This document shows, piece after piece, positions 44,325 through 51,835 of a stretch of DNA of 64,000 bases (its first letter is position 1; every line of letters starts with the position of its first letter). The notes under the pieces are model-generated. The model saw nothing but the letters and a program-made list of their open reading frames with translations. It was not told where the DNA came from and searched no databases. The translations under genes and the position numbers were made by a program. Source of the DNA: Comamonas sp. 26 (lineage in GTDB: Bacteria > Pseudomonadota > Gammaproteobacteria > Burkholderiales > Burkholderiaceae_C); NCBI RefSeq assembly GCF_002754475.1, contig NZ_PEFL01000001.1, positions 1,116,001 to 1,180,000 on the forward strand, given 5' to 3'.

Positions 44325-44371
44325 ATAGCTTCTAGCGCTTTATTGATAAGCGTTAGAAGCGTTTTTTTCTT
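44325..44371. repeat. Dispersed palindrome, near-perfect copy
   Basis: GCTTCTAGCGCTT (44328-44340), loop TATTGAT and AAGCGTTAGAAGC (44348-44360), followed by GTTTTTTT. Same loop length and flanks as the copy at 43306-43355. No gene ends upstream on the plus strand, so here it is not an obvious terminator; it lies just before the RarD-like gene. Confidence 0.85.
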
Positions 44372-44382
44372 GGTATTTTGCT

Positions 44383-45276
44383 GTGATCTTCAAGGGCGTT
44401 GTCGTCTCGGTTCTGTCGTGCGCGCTGTTCGCATCTCTGTATTACCTCTCGCCCTTTCTGGCCCCGCTGGATGGTGAGCAGATCTTTGGCTGGCGCGTGC
44501 TGGTTACGCTGCCCTTCACCACCGCATTGCTCTGCGTGGTCAAAGAGGCCGCTGCCGTGCGTGCGCTGCTGACGCGGGCGTTCAAGCAGCCTGTGTTTGC
44601 CTTGCAACTGCTGCTGAGCGCGGCATTGCTGGGGGTGCAGCTCTGGCTCTTTATGTGGGCACCCATGAACGGGCGCGCGCTGCCTGTGTCGCTGGGCTAC
44701 TTTCTGCTGCCACTGGTGATGGTGGTGGCGGGGCGTTTGCTGTTTGCCGAGCGGCTGACGCGAGTCCAGACGCTGGCTACGCTGGTGGCGGCCGTGGGTG
44801 TGGGCCATGAAATCTGGCAGGCCGGCAGCATGTCGTGGGAGACCTGGGTTGTCGCGCTGGGCTACACCGTCTATTTTTCGCTACGCCGCTGGCTGCACAC
44901 CGATACGCTGGCCGGGCACTGGGTCGATATGGCCTTGCTGCTGCCCGCAGCCATTGTCTTTACGCTGCGCGCACCCAATAGCTGGCCGCTGGTGGCAGAT
45001 CACCAGGCGCTGTGGCCTTTGCTGCTGGTGCTGGGCGTGGTCAGCGCCGTGGCGCTGGCGCTTTACATGATTGCCAGCCGCTGGTTGCCCATGGGCCTGT
45101 TCGGCCTACTGTCGTATGTTGAACCAGCCCTGCTGGTCGTCGTTGCATGGCTGTTGGGCGAAAGCATTGCGCCGCAGCAGGTGCTGACTTATGTCCTGAT
45201 CTTTGCCGCCGTGGGCTTGCTGATCGGCGATGGCATCTGGCATTTATGGCGTGGGCGTTCACACAGGCTTCACTGA
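44383..45276 (+). CDS. EamA/RarD-type transporter
   Basis: A 297-residue inner-membrane protein of the drug/metabolite transporter superfamily with about ten hydrophobic segments. The start VVVSVLSCALFASLYYLSPF, then LDGEQIFGWRVLVTLPFTTA, ALPVSLGYFLLPLVMVVAGR and the final YVEPALLVVVAWLLGESIAP match the RarD subfamily. The start is a GTG with no visible ribosome site, so it could lie slightly further downstream. The gene leads into the diaminopimelate dehydrogenase gene, 79 bases away on the same strand, hinting at a link to lysine or another amino acid; that is inference only. Substrate unknown. Confidence 0.85.
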   Translation: MIFKGVVVSVLSCALFASLYYLSPFLAPLDGEQIFGWRVLVTLPFTTALLCVVKEAAAVRALLTRAFKQPVFALQLLLSAALLGVQLWLFMWAPMNGRALPVSLGYFLLPLVMVVAGRLLFAERLTRVQTLATLVAAVGVGHEIWQAGSMSWETWVVALGYTVYFSLRRWLHTDTLAGHWVDMALLLPAAIVFTLRAPNSWPLVADHQALWPLLLVLGVVSAVALALYMIASRWLPMGLFGLLSYVEPALLVVVAWLLGESIAPQQVLTYVLIFAAVGLLIGDGIWHLWRGRSHRLH

Positions 45277-45355
45277 GATGAAGGCAGTCGTTGCCCCAAT
45301 TTGGTGCGCTGGCGGCAATAATTGCTTCTTTGTCTCTTTGAAGGAATTGCTCGTC

Positions 45356-46351
45356 ATGGCATCGACCACATCCCCCATTCGCATTGGCATTGTTGGCTAC
45401 GGCAATCTGGGGCGCGGCGTGGAAGCCGCCGTCGCCAAGAACCCCGACATGCAGCTGACGGGGATTTACACACGTCGCGACCCTTCGCAGTTCCAGCCTC
45501 TGAATGTCGGCACACCCGTGCACGCCATGGATGCTTTGCTGTCCCACAAGGGCCAGGTCGATGTGCTGATTCTCTGCGGTGGCTCCAAGGATGACCTGCC
45601 CAAGCAAGCCCCCGAGCTGGCAGCCCACTTCAACCTGATCGACAGCTTTGACACCCACGCCCGCATCCCCGAGCACTTTGCCAATGTGGACAAGGCCGCT
45701 CAGGGCGGTCAGTGCACCGCGCTGATCTCGGCCGGCTGGGACCCCGGCATGTTTTCCATCAACCGCGTGATGGGCGAAGCCCTGCTGCCCGATGGCGCCA
45801 CCTACACCTTCTGGGGCAAGGGCCTGAGCCAGGGCCACTCCGACGCGATCCGCCGTGTGGACGGCGTGGCTGGCGGCGTGCAGTACACCATCCCTGTGGA
45901 AGATGCGGTGAACAAGGTGCGCTCTGGCGTGCGCCCCGAGCTGAGCACCCGTGAAAAGCACAAGCGCGAATGCCATGTGGTGCTGAAAGACGGTGCGGAC
46001 GCCGAAGCCGTGCGCAAGACCATTGTGGAAATGCCTCATTACTTCGACCAGTACGACACCACGGTCAACTTCATCAGCGCCGAAGAACTGGCCCGCGACC
46101 ACGCTGCCATGCCCCATGGCGGTTTTGTGATTCGCAGCGGCAATACCAGCGCCGAAAACAAGCAGGTCATCGAGTACCGCCTGCAGCTGGATAGCAACCC
46201 CGAGTTCACCTCCAGCGTGCTCGTGGCCTACGCCCGTGCCGTGCACCGCATGGCCCAGGCCGGCCAGCATGGTTGCAAGACGGTGTTTGACGTGGCTCCT
46301 GGCATGCTGTCGCCCAAGAGCGCTGCCGAGCTGCGCGCTGAGCTGCTGTAA
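45356..46351 (+). CDS. ddh: meso-Diaminopimelate D-dehydrogenase
   Basis: Catalyses the one-step NADPH-dependent conversion of tetrahydrodipicolinate and ammonia to meso-diaminopimelate, an alternative to the succinylase branch of lysine and peptidoglycan precursor synthesis. The 331-residue protein has RIGIVGYGNLGRGVEAAV (Rossmann site), ILCGGSKDDLPKQAPELAA, CTALISAGWDPGMFSINRVM and FWGKGLSQGHSDAIRRVDGV, all typical of the family. AAGGA lies 10 bases before ATG 45356; a longer frame back into the upstream transporter gene is rejected. It ends in a strong terminator. Confidence 0.93.
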   Translation: MASTTSPIRIGIVGYGNLGRGVEAAVAKNPDMQLTGIYTRRDPSQFQPLNVGTPVHAMDALLSHKGQVDVLILCGGSKDDLPKQAPELAAHFNLIDSFDTHARIPEHFANVDKAAQGGQCTALISAGWDPGMFSINRVMGEALLPDGATYTFWGKGLSQGHSDAIRRVDGVAGGVQYTIPVEDAVNKVRSGVRPELSTREKHKRECHVVLKDGADAEAVRKTIVEMPHYFDQYDTTVNFISAEELARDHAAMPHGGFVIRSGNTSAENKQVIEYRLQLDSNPEFTSSVLVAYARAVHRMAQAGQHGCKTVFDVAPGMLSPKSAAELRAELL

Positions 46352-46370
46352 GTCTTCAGCGCCTTCAGTC

Positions 46371-46404
46371 AAAAAGCCTCGCAAATATTGCGAGGCTTTT
46401 TATA
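46371..46404 (+). terminator. Rho-independent terminator after ddh
   Basis: AAAAAGCCTCGCAA pairs with TTGCGAGGCTTTTT around ATA, with a T run ending near 46402. It lies about 20 bases after the ddh stop. The A-rich left arm lets it act in reverse. Confidence 0.88.
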
Positions 46405-46407
46405 TGA

Positions 46408-46452
46408 AAAATGGCTGCAGCGCTTTTCTATTAAGTGCAAGCAGCTATCAAA
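46408..46452. repeat. Dispersed palindromic repeat
   Basis: GCTGCAGCGCTT (46414-46425) and AAGTGCAAGCAGC (46433-46445) with the CTATCAAA flank. It lies directly at the 3' end of the MFS gene on the minus strand and after the ddh terminator. Confidence 0.75.
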
Positions 46453-47748
46453 TCAGGATTCCTTGCCGGTGCCCACGCGCGCTGCATCTTCCAGCTTGTC
46501 CACATCCCGCAGGGGCTTGAACAGTGTCATCCACGCACCCACCACGCCCAGCGTGCACAGGCTGCCCAGAATGGCGGCAGGCATCACGCCAAACCACGAT
46601 GCGCTGCTGCCCGCACGGAACTCGCCTAGCTCGTTGGATGAGCCGATGAACAGCATGTTCACCGCATTCACGCGGCCACGCATATGGTCTGGCGTGGAAA
46701 ACTGCACCAGCGCGCCGCGGATATAGACGCTGACCATATCGGCCGCACCGGCCACGGCCAGCGCCAGCATGGACAGCACAAACCAGTGCGAAAGAGAAAA
46801 CACCAGATTGGCCAGACCGAACACGGCCACGGCCGCAAACATCACCTTGCCCACGCTGCGGTTGATGGGGCGCGAAGCCAGCCACAGACCCATGCACACC
46901 TCGCCCGCGGCCATGGATGAACGCAGCAGGCCCAGCCCTTGCGGGCCGACCTTGAGCACCTCATGCGCATAAACGGGCAGCAGCGCAATCACACCGCCCA
47001 GCAGTACGGCAAAAAGGTCCAGCGAGATGGTGCCCAGAATGATGGGCCTTGTGCGCATAAAGTGCAGCCCTTCGGCAAAGCGCTGCCACATGGTGCTCTG
47101 GTCATCAGCGCTGGGCGCTTTGAGGTTGGCAAAGCGCACGGGCACCTGGCTCAGCAAAGCAGCACCCAGAATCAGGCTGATACCGCAGACCGCATAGGTC
47201 AATACACCGCCGCCCAGCGCATAAAGCAGGCCGCCCAACACCGGTGCGGCGATGGCTGAAATGCGCATCAGCATGCTGTTGGTCGCCAGCGCCTTGGCCA
47301 GCTGCTCGCGGGCCACGATTTGCGGCAGCAGGCTTTGCAGCGCCGGGCCGCTGAAGGCGCGGCTGCAGCCGAACAGCACCAGCACCGCGTAAATCCAGTT
47401 CACATCCTGCGTGCCGCTCTGGGACAGCAGCCATAGCAGGCACGAGCAGACCGAAGCCAGCAGCCAGCTGATGGTCAGCAGGCGCTTGCGGCTCATGCGG
47501 TCGCTGAGGTCGCCAGCCGGTATCAGCAAACACATCATGGGCAGGAACTGCGCCAGCCCCACATAGGCCAGCGACAGCGGCTCGCGCGTGATGTCATAAA
47601 CCTGCCAGGCCACTACGACGGCCTGCATCTGCTGCGCAAACATGGTCAGCATGCGCGCCAGTACAAAACTCAGAAAAGCGGGGTCGCGTAGTGGTGTAGC
47701 ACTGGGTGCATTAGGCACAGATTCAGGGGAAGGCGAGGGACTTGGCAA
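46453..47748 (-). CDS. MFS exporter, EntS-like (MFS_3)
   Basis: A 431-residue major facilitator permease with twelve hydrophobic segments predicted by eye. After a Pro/Ser-rich lead come SFVLARMLTMFAQQMQAVVV, YVGLAQFLPMMCLLIPAGDL and then the loop DRMSRKRLLTISWLL, the conserved motif A of MFS transporters. The middle has FGCSRAFSGPALQSLLPQIV. This resembles the EntS/MFS_3 group, whose members export siderophores or drugs. No siderophore genes lie beside it, so the substrate is open. The C-terminal sequence is cytoplasmic and ends VGTGKES. It is a single gene. Confidence 0.87.
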   Translation of the reverse strand: MPSPSPSPESVPNAPSATPLRDPAFLSFVLARMLTMFAQQMQAVVVAWQVYDITREPLSLAYVGLAQFLPMMCLLIPAGDLSDRMSRKRLLTISWLLASVCSCLLWLLSQSGTQDVNWIYAVLVLFGCSRAFSGPALQSLLPQIVAREQLAKALATNSMLMRISAIAAPVLGGLLYALGGGVLTYAVCGISLILGAALLSQVPVRFANLKAPSADDQSTMWQRFAEGLHFMRTRPIILGTISLDLFAVLLGGVIALLPVYAHEVLKVGPQGLGLLRSSMAAGEVCMGLWLASRPINRSVGKVMFAAVAVFGLANLVFSLSHWFVLSMLALAVAGAADMVSVYIRGALVQFSTPDHMRGRVNAVNMLFIGSSNELGEFRAGSSASWFGVMPAAILGSLCTLGVVGAWMTLFKPLRDVDKLEDAARVGTGKES

Positions 47749-48082
47749 GATGAATTCCGGAATGGCGGCCAGTGCCGATCTGCGCTGATGCGCCTGCCGA
47801 GCAATGTAAAAAATCAGACAGCAGAGTATCTGCGATTGCCCTGTGCTTTGCAGAAGTCATGGGCAAGGAAGTGATCACTGTCAGCCTTGTGATGACCAGA
47901 TCTGAAAGCCGCGAAATGATGAGAAAACGGAGGGGGTGAAATCCCGCAGTTTGTTAAAAATATTTTCCGACGGTGGCATGAGCGTCTTTCCCACAACTGG
48001 AAAAACGCCGGAGATTCACCATAGCTATATGCAAAAAGACTGGCGTTGCGATTGATAACGTTTTCATTCAAGGAGTCCCATC
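47749..48082. other. Divergent intergenic region, MFS exporter / MoaF-like gene
   Basis: 334 bases between two divergent starts. I see no gene. The plus-strand side has the palindromic word GATAACGTTTTCAT near 48053-48066 and then AAGGAG. This could be an operator, but it matches no consensus I know well. Confidence 0.4.
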
Positions 48083-48430
48083 ATGTCCATGCTTTCGATG
48101 CAATACGCCGGAACGCTTCTGGGGCGCGAAGCAGTCATTGAATTCCCGGACAGTCATGCCGAAGTTCGCTACACCGCCAAGGGGCAGATGCGCTGGCGCG
48201 TGGTGGACTCCCAGGGCCATGTATCCAAAGGCTGTGAAAAGCTCAGCTATCTGCAGCTCAGCGATCACCTGCACTTCCTCAACTGGATCGAAAAAACCGG
48301 CTTTACCGTCAGCCAGGTCATCGACTCCGCCAAGGGCACGGTTCAGGCCTTCTGGTCCTACGCCGATGAGCAGTGTGAAACAGGTCATCGCTCTTCCATG
48401 TTTGTGGAAGGCCGCTTCCGTCTGCGTTGA
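48083..48430 (+). CDS. MoaF-like (lipocalin-fold) small protein
   Basis: A 115-residue soluble protein without signal peptide, AAGGAG 8 bases before its ATG. The strands GTLLGREAVIEFPDSHAEVR and YTAKGQMRWRVVDSQGHVSK, then LHFLNWIEKTGFTVSQVIDS and GTVQAFWSYADE, follow the short MoaF-related domain (lipocalin-like barrel), which is usually found as an uncharacterised single-domain protein. MoaF itself was first noted in molybdenum-linked operons, but nothing of that kind is near. Well-spaced ribosome site, own promoter region and own terminator suggest it is well expressed. Function unknown. Confidence 0.65.
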   Translation: MSMLSMQYAGTLLGREAVIEFPDSHAEVRYTAKGQMRWRVVDSQGHVSKGCEKLSYLQLSDHLHFLNWIEKTGFTVSQVIDSAKGTVQAFWSYADEQCETGHRSSMFVEGRFRLR

Positions 48431-48515
48431 ATTTTTCGGCTCTCGCTAAAGCCTTGTGGCAGCGGCGAGGTCTGAACTGGTTTTTGTGTGTGAGGTCAGT
48501 GTCTCTCCTCTCTTG

Positions 48516-48550
48516 CCGGCATCCGAAAGGTGTCGGCTTTTTTTTGTCCG
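48516..48550 (+). terminator. Terminator after the MoaF-like gene
   Basis: GCCGGCATC and GGTGTCGGC form a stem around CGAAA with one mismatch, followed by a run of eight T. It lies about 90 bases beyond the stop of the MoaF-like gene. Confidence 0.75.
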
Positions 48551-48823
48551 TGAAACATGAGGACAAAGGTGCGTCACTGCGTAATTTTTGATCGCAGGCC
48601 TTTGCGCCAGTGCTGGTGCGGGTTTACGGCGTTCCAGAGGGGCTTGTCCACAGGACGCTCCACAGTGACTGGGTATAACCCGTAGAGCTACTTATGCCTC
48701 TGATATCGATTGCGCAGCACTAGCTAAGTCGCTTTGATCAAAGGAGAATTTCTCCATGTGGGCATCAATCAAGCTTGAGACAGGGGGTGTGAAACATTGG
48801 CACTCTTCAACGGCTGCCAAAAA

Positions 48824-48857
48824 CAAAAAAAGCCGACGCTGTGGTCGGCTTTTTGTG
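48824..48857 (-). terminator. Bidirectional terminator after the META/DUF4377 gene
   Basis: AGCCGAC (48831-48837) with GTCGGCT (48844-48850), A run on the left and T run on the right. It lies 15 bases beyond the minus-strand gene's stop. Confidence 0.8.
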
Positions 48858-48871
48858 CAGGCTGCGCTGGT

Positions 48872-49696
48872 TTATTTGCGCTTGTCGGCAATGGAGGAAG
48901 AGACCACCATGTCCAGCACATAGGCATAGCTGGATGCATCGGCAGGCACGTTCTGACGCTTGAAGCGGTTGATGCGCAGCACGTTGCTCACGCCTGCTTC
49001 GTGCTTGTAGCCTTCAATTTCGCTGTAGAAATTTTCCCATGGGCCGGTATAGGTCTTGACGCCGTTTTCGCCATAGCGGATTTCACGCACTTGCAGGCAT
49101 TGGTAATCCTTAATCACACCATGGCTGCAGGCTTTGCGCTCGGGTGCCACTTCCAGAAAGATGCGTTCGGGCGCGCTGCCGTACTGCGTCTGGGGGGTGG
49201 GCTTGCCGCTGAGCTGCCAGCGTGTGCCGTCGATGAACTGAACAGTCAGGCGGGGCTGCTCTTGCGTGCTTCCACCCAATTGCACATTCCACTGCTTGCT
49301 CGTGGGCAGGATGCGGGCGACTTTTTGCTCCAGCATCATGAGCTGGCTGTCGTTGCAGGCACGCAGTGTGCTGACGCTGCGTTGCACGTTCAGGCGCTGG
49401 CCTTCAACGCTATAGCCTGCAGAGATGACATTGCACAGGTTTTTGACCATGACGCGCTGGTCGGCAAATTCCAGCTCGATAGGCGCCTGGTTGCCGCTCA
49501 GAAACCAGCTCTGGTCTTCGGCACCAGCGGGAGTGAAAGCTTGTTGCAGCTTCCAGTGGTAAGCCGTCAGAGATGAGGCATCGCCAGCAGGGCCGTTGGG
49601 GCCAGGCTTGCTGACGCCACCACCGCTAGTCGTGCCGCAGGCGGCCAGCGTCATGGAGGCAACTAGAGGGAGGCACCAGGTCCAGCGAAATTTCAT
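48872..49696 (-). CDS. META and DUF4377 domain lipoprotein
   Basis: A 274-residue probable lipoprotein. The signal PLVASMTLAACGTT has a lipobox ending at Cys20 with a Gly/Thr-rich linker after it. Residues about 45-165 resemble a META domain (AYHWKLQQAFTPAG, ELEFADQRVMVKN). Residues about 185-274 form a DUF4377-like domain: ERIFLEVAPERKACSHGVIK and CLQVREIRYGEN, then YSEIEGYKHEAGVSNVLRIN and SYAYVLDMVVSS. META-domain proteins are linked to heat-stable or stress-related envelope functions (HslJ-like), but the role of this fusion is unknown. It stands alone, terminated by the 48824-48857 hairpin. Confidence 0.8.
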   Translation of the reverse strand: MKFRWTWCLPLVASMTLAACGTTSGGGVSKPGPNGPAGDASSLTAYHWKLQQAFTPAGAEDQSWFLSGNQAPIELEFADQRVMVKNLCNVISAGYSVEGQRLNVQRSVSTLRACNDSQLMMLEQKVARILPTSKQWNVQLGGSTQEQPRLTVQFIDGTRWQLSGKPTPQTQYGSAPERIFLEVAPERKACSHGVIKDYQCLQVREIRYGENGVKTYTGPWENFYSEIEGYKHEAGVSNVLRINRFKRQNVPADASSYAYVLDMVVSSSIADKRK

Positions 49697-50028
49697 GAGG
49701 ATTCCTTCAATGTGAAATAGGGGGAGATGGCAGCAAGCTGCGTCTGAGGCATCAGAGTCGTGTTGACGATATCAGTTCCCCGTGTACCTCTATGACCTTA
49801 ACCGAATGCGGTGAGCACTTTGGCGATTTGAGTCGTTCACATTGTCAGTAAATGCAGCGGTGATGGCTATAGGGGCGGTTAGCAAGCTTGGTGCATGTCG
49901 TGAAGGCGCTGTAAATATGGCAAAAATCCGTATTTCCGGCACCGATTCGCCGGGCAAGGACTTGTCAAGCTGCTACCCTTGAGCGCTGAGGGTGCGCACC
50001 GCGCAGGTCTCGGTATCAAGGAAATTGT
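49697..50028. other. Divergent intergenic region between two lipoprotein genes
   Basis: 332 bases between the META/DUF4377 start and the DUF2242 start. No gene, RNA or repeat was recognised. AAGGA at 50019-50023 is the ribosome site of the plus-strand gene. Confidence 0.45.
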
Positions 50029-50595
50029 GTGCGCTTAGGTGGAGTTGCTTTGTCTGCAAAGAGTATTTTGAATCTGGGCCTTGCCAGTTTGCTGGTCGGT
50101 CTTTTGAGCGCTTGCGGCACCTCCCAAACGGTGCATGAGCCGCTGCAAGAGACTTTTGATTCAAGCTCCACGTTCTCTCGCGGTTTTGATGCGACGCCTG
50201 CGCAGACCTGCGAGGCGGCGCGTCGGGCATTGCTGAGCCAAGGCTATATTGCTACGGCCAGGACTCAGGAGCTGATTGAGGGGCGCAAAAACTTCCAGCC
50301 GAATGTCGAGACGAATCTGGAAATCAACTTCCGTGTGGTCTGTGTGCCGCAGACCAGCGATGGTCAGGTCAGTTTGGGTTTTGCCACGGCATTGCAAGAT
50401 CGGTACACACTCAAGAAAAGCGCCAACTCGGCCAGTGTGGGTGTGAGTGCGCTGGGCTCGCTGTCTCTGCCGTTTTCTTCCAGCACGGACTCGCTGGTCA
50501 AGATTGGCAGCGAGACCATTTCCAGGCGCAGCTTTTACGACAGCTTTTTTGAGCTGCTGGAAAGCTATCTCAAGCAGGACAAAGAAACGCCTTGA
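50029..50595 (+). CDS. DUF2242 family lipoprotein
   Basis: A 188-residue protein with a lipoprotein signal (LGLASLLVGLLSACGTSQ), Cys near residue 29. The mature domain has FDATPAQTCEAARRALLSQG, QELIEGRKNFQPNVETNLEI and SLSLPFSSSTDSLVKIGSE, then FYDSFFELLESYLKQ, matching the DUF2242 family found mainly in betaproteobacteria, whose function is unknown. The GTG at 50029 has AAGGA 6 bases upstream, which decides this start; a TTG at 50050 with GGTGGAG nearby is an alternative. Probably anchored to the inner or outer membrane facing the periplasm. Confidence 0.8.
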   Translation: MRLGGVALSAKSILNLGLASLLVGLLSACGTSQTVHEPLQETFDSSSTFSRGFDATPAQTCEAARRALLSQGYIATARTQELIEGRKNFQPNVETNLEINFRVVCVPQTSDGQVSLGFATALQDRYTLKKSANSASVGVSALGSLSLPFSSSTDSLVKIGSETISRRSFYDSFFELLESYLKQDKETP

Positions 50596-50611
50596 GTGCC
50601 TTGAGGCTGAA

Positions 50612-50660
50612 TTGGCTTGCAGCGCTTGATGGGTTTGCGGTACCTATATCAAATGCATAG
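50612..50660. repeat. Dispersed repeat, degenerate copy
   Basis: GCTTGCAGCGCTTGATGG followed by ACCTATATCAAATGCATAGC recalls one arm and the flank of the palindrome family, placed between the DUF2242 stop and the next terminator. Confidence 0.45.
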
Positions 50661-50661
50661 C

Positions 50662-50689
50662 AAAAAGCGGCTTTAAAAGCCGCTTTTTT
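50662..50689. terminator. Bidirectional terminator between convergent genes
   Basis: AAAAAGCGGCTT pairs with AAGCCGCTTTTTT around TAA. It ends both the DUF2242 gene (plus) and the M23 peptidase gene (minus, 18 bases away). Confidence 0.88.
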
Positions 50690-50706
50690 GTGGTTGTGAG
50701 TTCCGC

Positions 50707-51570
50707 TTAAATAAACAGAGCCGGGTCCACCATGGCACGGTTCAGCATCACGCTCCAGTGCAGGTGGGGGCCGGTCACGCGGCCTGTAGCGCCGACCTTG
50801 CAGAATGGGTCGCCCGTTTGCAGCATGTCGCCGACCTTGCAGTTCACCTGACTCAGGTGGCAGTACATGCTGAGCAGGCCGCCGCCATGGTCCAGCCAGA
50901 CCGTGCCGCCGTTGAAGAAATAATCGCCCACATCAATGACTTTGCCGGGCAGCGGAGCCTTCACCGGCGTGCCCGTAGGTGCAGCAATGTCCATGCCGCT
51001 GTGCGGATTGCGGGCCTGGCCATTGAAGATGCGGCGCAGGCCAAAGCTGCTGGAGCGGCGGCCGGGCACAGGCACTTGCATTTGCAGGCTGGCAGCCATG
51101 GGCAGCGGCTGGCTCAGGCTGGTCATCACCGTCTTGAGATGGGCTGCCTCGCGTTCATAGCGGGTGTTGTCTTCGGGAGATAGGTCCACGGTCTTAGGAG
51201 AGACCTTGAGGCGCTGCTCCACATATTTCTTGTCTTGCACCGAGAGGCGCTTGTCGCGCAACTGGCCGTCCATTTCCACGGGCAGGGTGTATTCGCCGGG
51301 TGCGGTTGCCAGAGGAATGCCGATCAGCGCCGTCCACTCAATCATGTCGCCAAGTACCAGCGCGGGCGCATCGTTGTAGCTGAACTTGGGGCGGGTCGAT
51401 GCAGGGCCTAGCGAAAGGCGGGCAACGCCGCCGGGCACGCGGCTGTCTTGTGGCCAGACCCTGTCGCTTTGCGCGGCTTTGGCAGCCCATGCGGGGGCGC
51501 TGGCAATGCCTGCTGTCAGGCCCATCCATTGCAGCAGGCGGCGGCGTTCAAGAGCTGTATTCATGTTCAT
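50707..51570 (-). CDS. M23 family metallopeptidase (LytM/peptidoglycan hydrolase-like)
   Basis: A 287-residue exported protein. The N-terminus ERRRLLQWMGLTAGIASAPAWA is a twin-arginine-like signal peptide with an AWA cleavage site. Residues about 40-130 form an unassigned beta-rich domain. The M23 domain (about 165-287) has the zinc ligands in NPHSGMDIAAPTGTPVKAPL and in GPHLHWSV, and the intervening GGGLLSMYCHLSQVNC with catalytic His. All expected zinc residues are present, so an active peptidoglycan endopeptidase is likely. A Tat rather than Sec signal is unusual but seen in relatives. It has no division or lytic partner nearby. Confidence 0.88.
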   Translation of the reverse strand: MNMNTALERRRLLQWMGLTAGIASAPAWAAKAAQSDRVWPQDSRVPGGVARLSLGPASTRPKFSYNDAPALVLGDMIEWTALIGIPLATAPGEYTLPVEMDGQLRDKRLSVQDKKYVEQRLKVSPKTVDLSPEDNTRYEREAAHLKTVMTSLSQPLPMAASLQMQVPVPGRRSSSFGLRRIFNGQARNPHSGMDIAAPTGTPVKAPLPGKVIDVGDYFFNGGTVWLDHGGGLLSMYCHLSQVNCKVGDMLQTGDPFCKVGATGRVTGPHLHWSVMLNRAMVDPALFI

Positions 51571-51584
51571 CTTTGATTAAAAAA

Positions 51585-51625
51585 GGGCTGTAGCCCATAT
51601 CTATCAAGCGCTGGCTGATACAGGA
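51585..51625. repeat. Dispersed repeat, degenerate copy
   Basis: GGGCTGTAGCCC and ATATCTATCAAGCGCTGGC recall the family. It lies upstream of the M23 gene start, so it is not a terminator for that gene. Confidence 0.4.
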
Positions 51626-51749
51626 ACGATAGCACGGGGGAAGCCGCCGTCAGCACAGATGGTGCCCGAGGTGTGCAGAAGATTTGCTCTTAATGAATAG
51701 CTGCGCGCGCTTGTTGGGCGTGCGCAGCAGGGCCAAACTGTCCGGATGT

Positions 51750-51818
51750 TTAACGCATGATGAGAAAGGCGATGATCGCAATCACCGCCACGATGGCGAT
51801 TAAAGTCACCATCTTCAT
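51750..51818 (-). CDS. Possible 22-residue membrane peptide downstream of ydgA-like gene
   Basis: A very short frame, MKMVTLIAIVAVIAIIAFLI ending in MR. It starts 17 bases beyond the stop of the YdgA-like gene on the same strand, so it is probably on the same transcript. It is almost entirely one hydrophobic helix with a single Lys before and an Arg after, the look of a small single-pass membrane protein. AAGG lies only 1 base before the first ATG but 7 before the second (codon 3), so the second ATG may be used, giving 20 residues. Whether it is translated is unknown. Confidence 0.35.
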   Translation of the reverse strand: MKMVTLIAIVAVIAIIAFLIMR

Positions 51819-51835
51819 GCCTTGGTTTTTGCCAT

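Larger units (their letters stand above)
48431..48871. other. Intergenic region between MoaF-like and META/DUF4377 genes
   Basis: 441 bases with two terminators (48516-48550 and 48824-48857). In between, AAAGGAGAATTTCTCC at 48740-48755 precedes an ATG and a 55-codon frame on the plus strand, but that frame reads through the second terminator into the opposite gene, so I do not call it. Nothing else recognisable. Confidence 0.5.

Noticed and set aside
3721..48605. 15-base word GCGTGGTGATCGCAG present at about 3724 and again at about 17333
   Set aside because: A 64-kb sequence is expected to contain about two chance 15-base matches; flanks differ, so no repeat is claimed.
48756..48923. 55-codon plus-strand frame after a good AAAGGAGA ribosome-like site
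   Set aside because: It runs through the terminator and into the opposite strand of the META/DUF4377 gene, with no compositional support.
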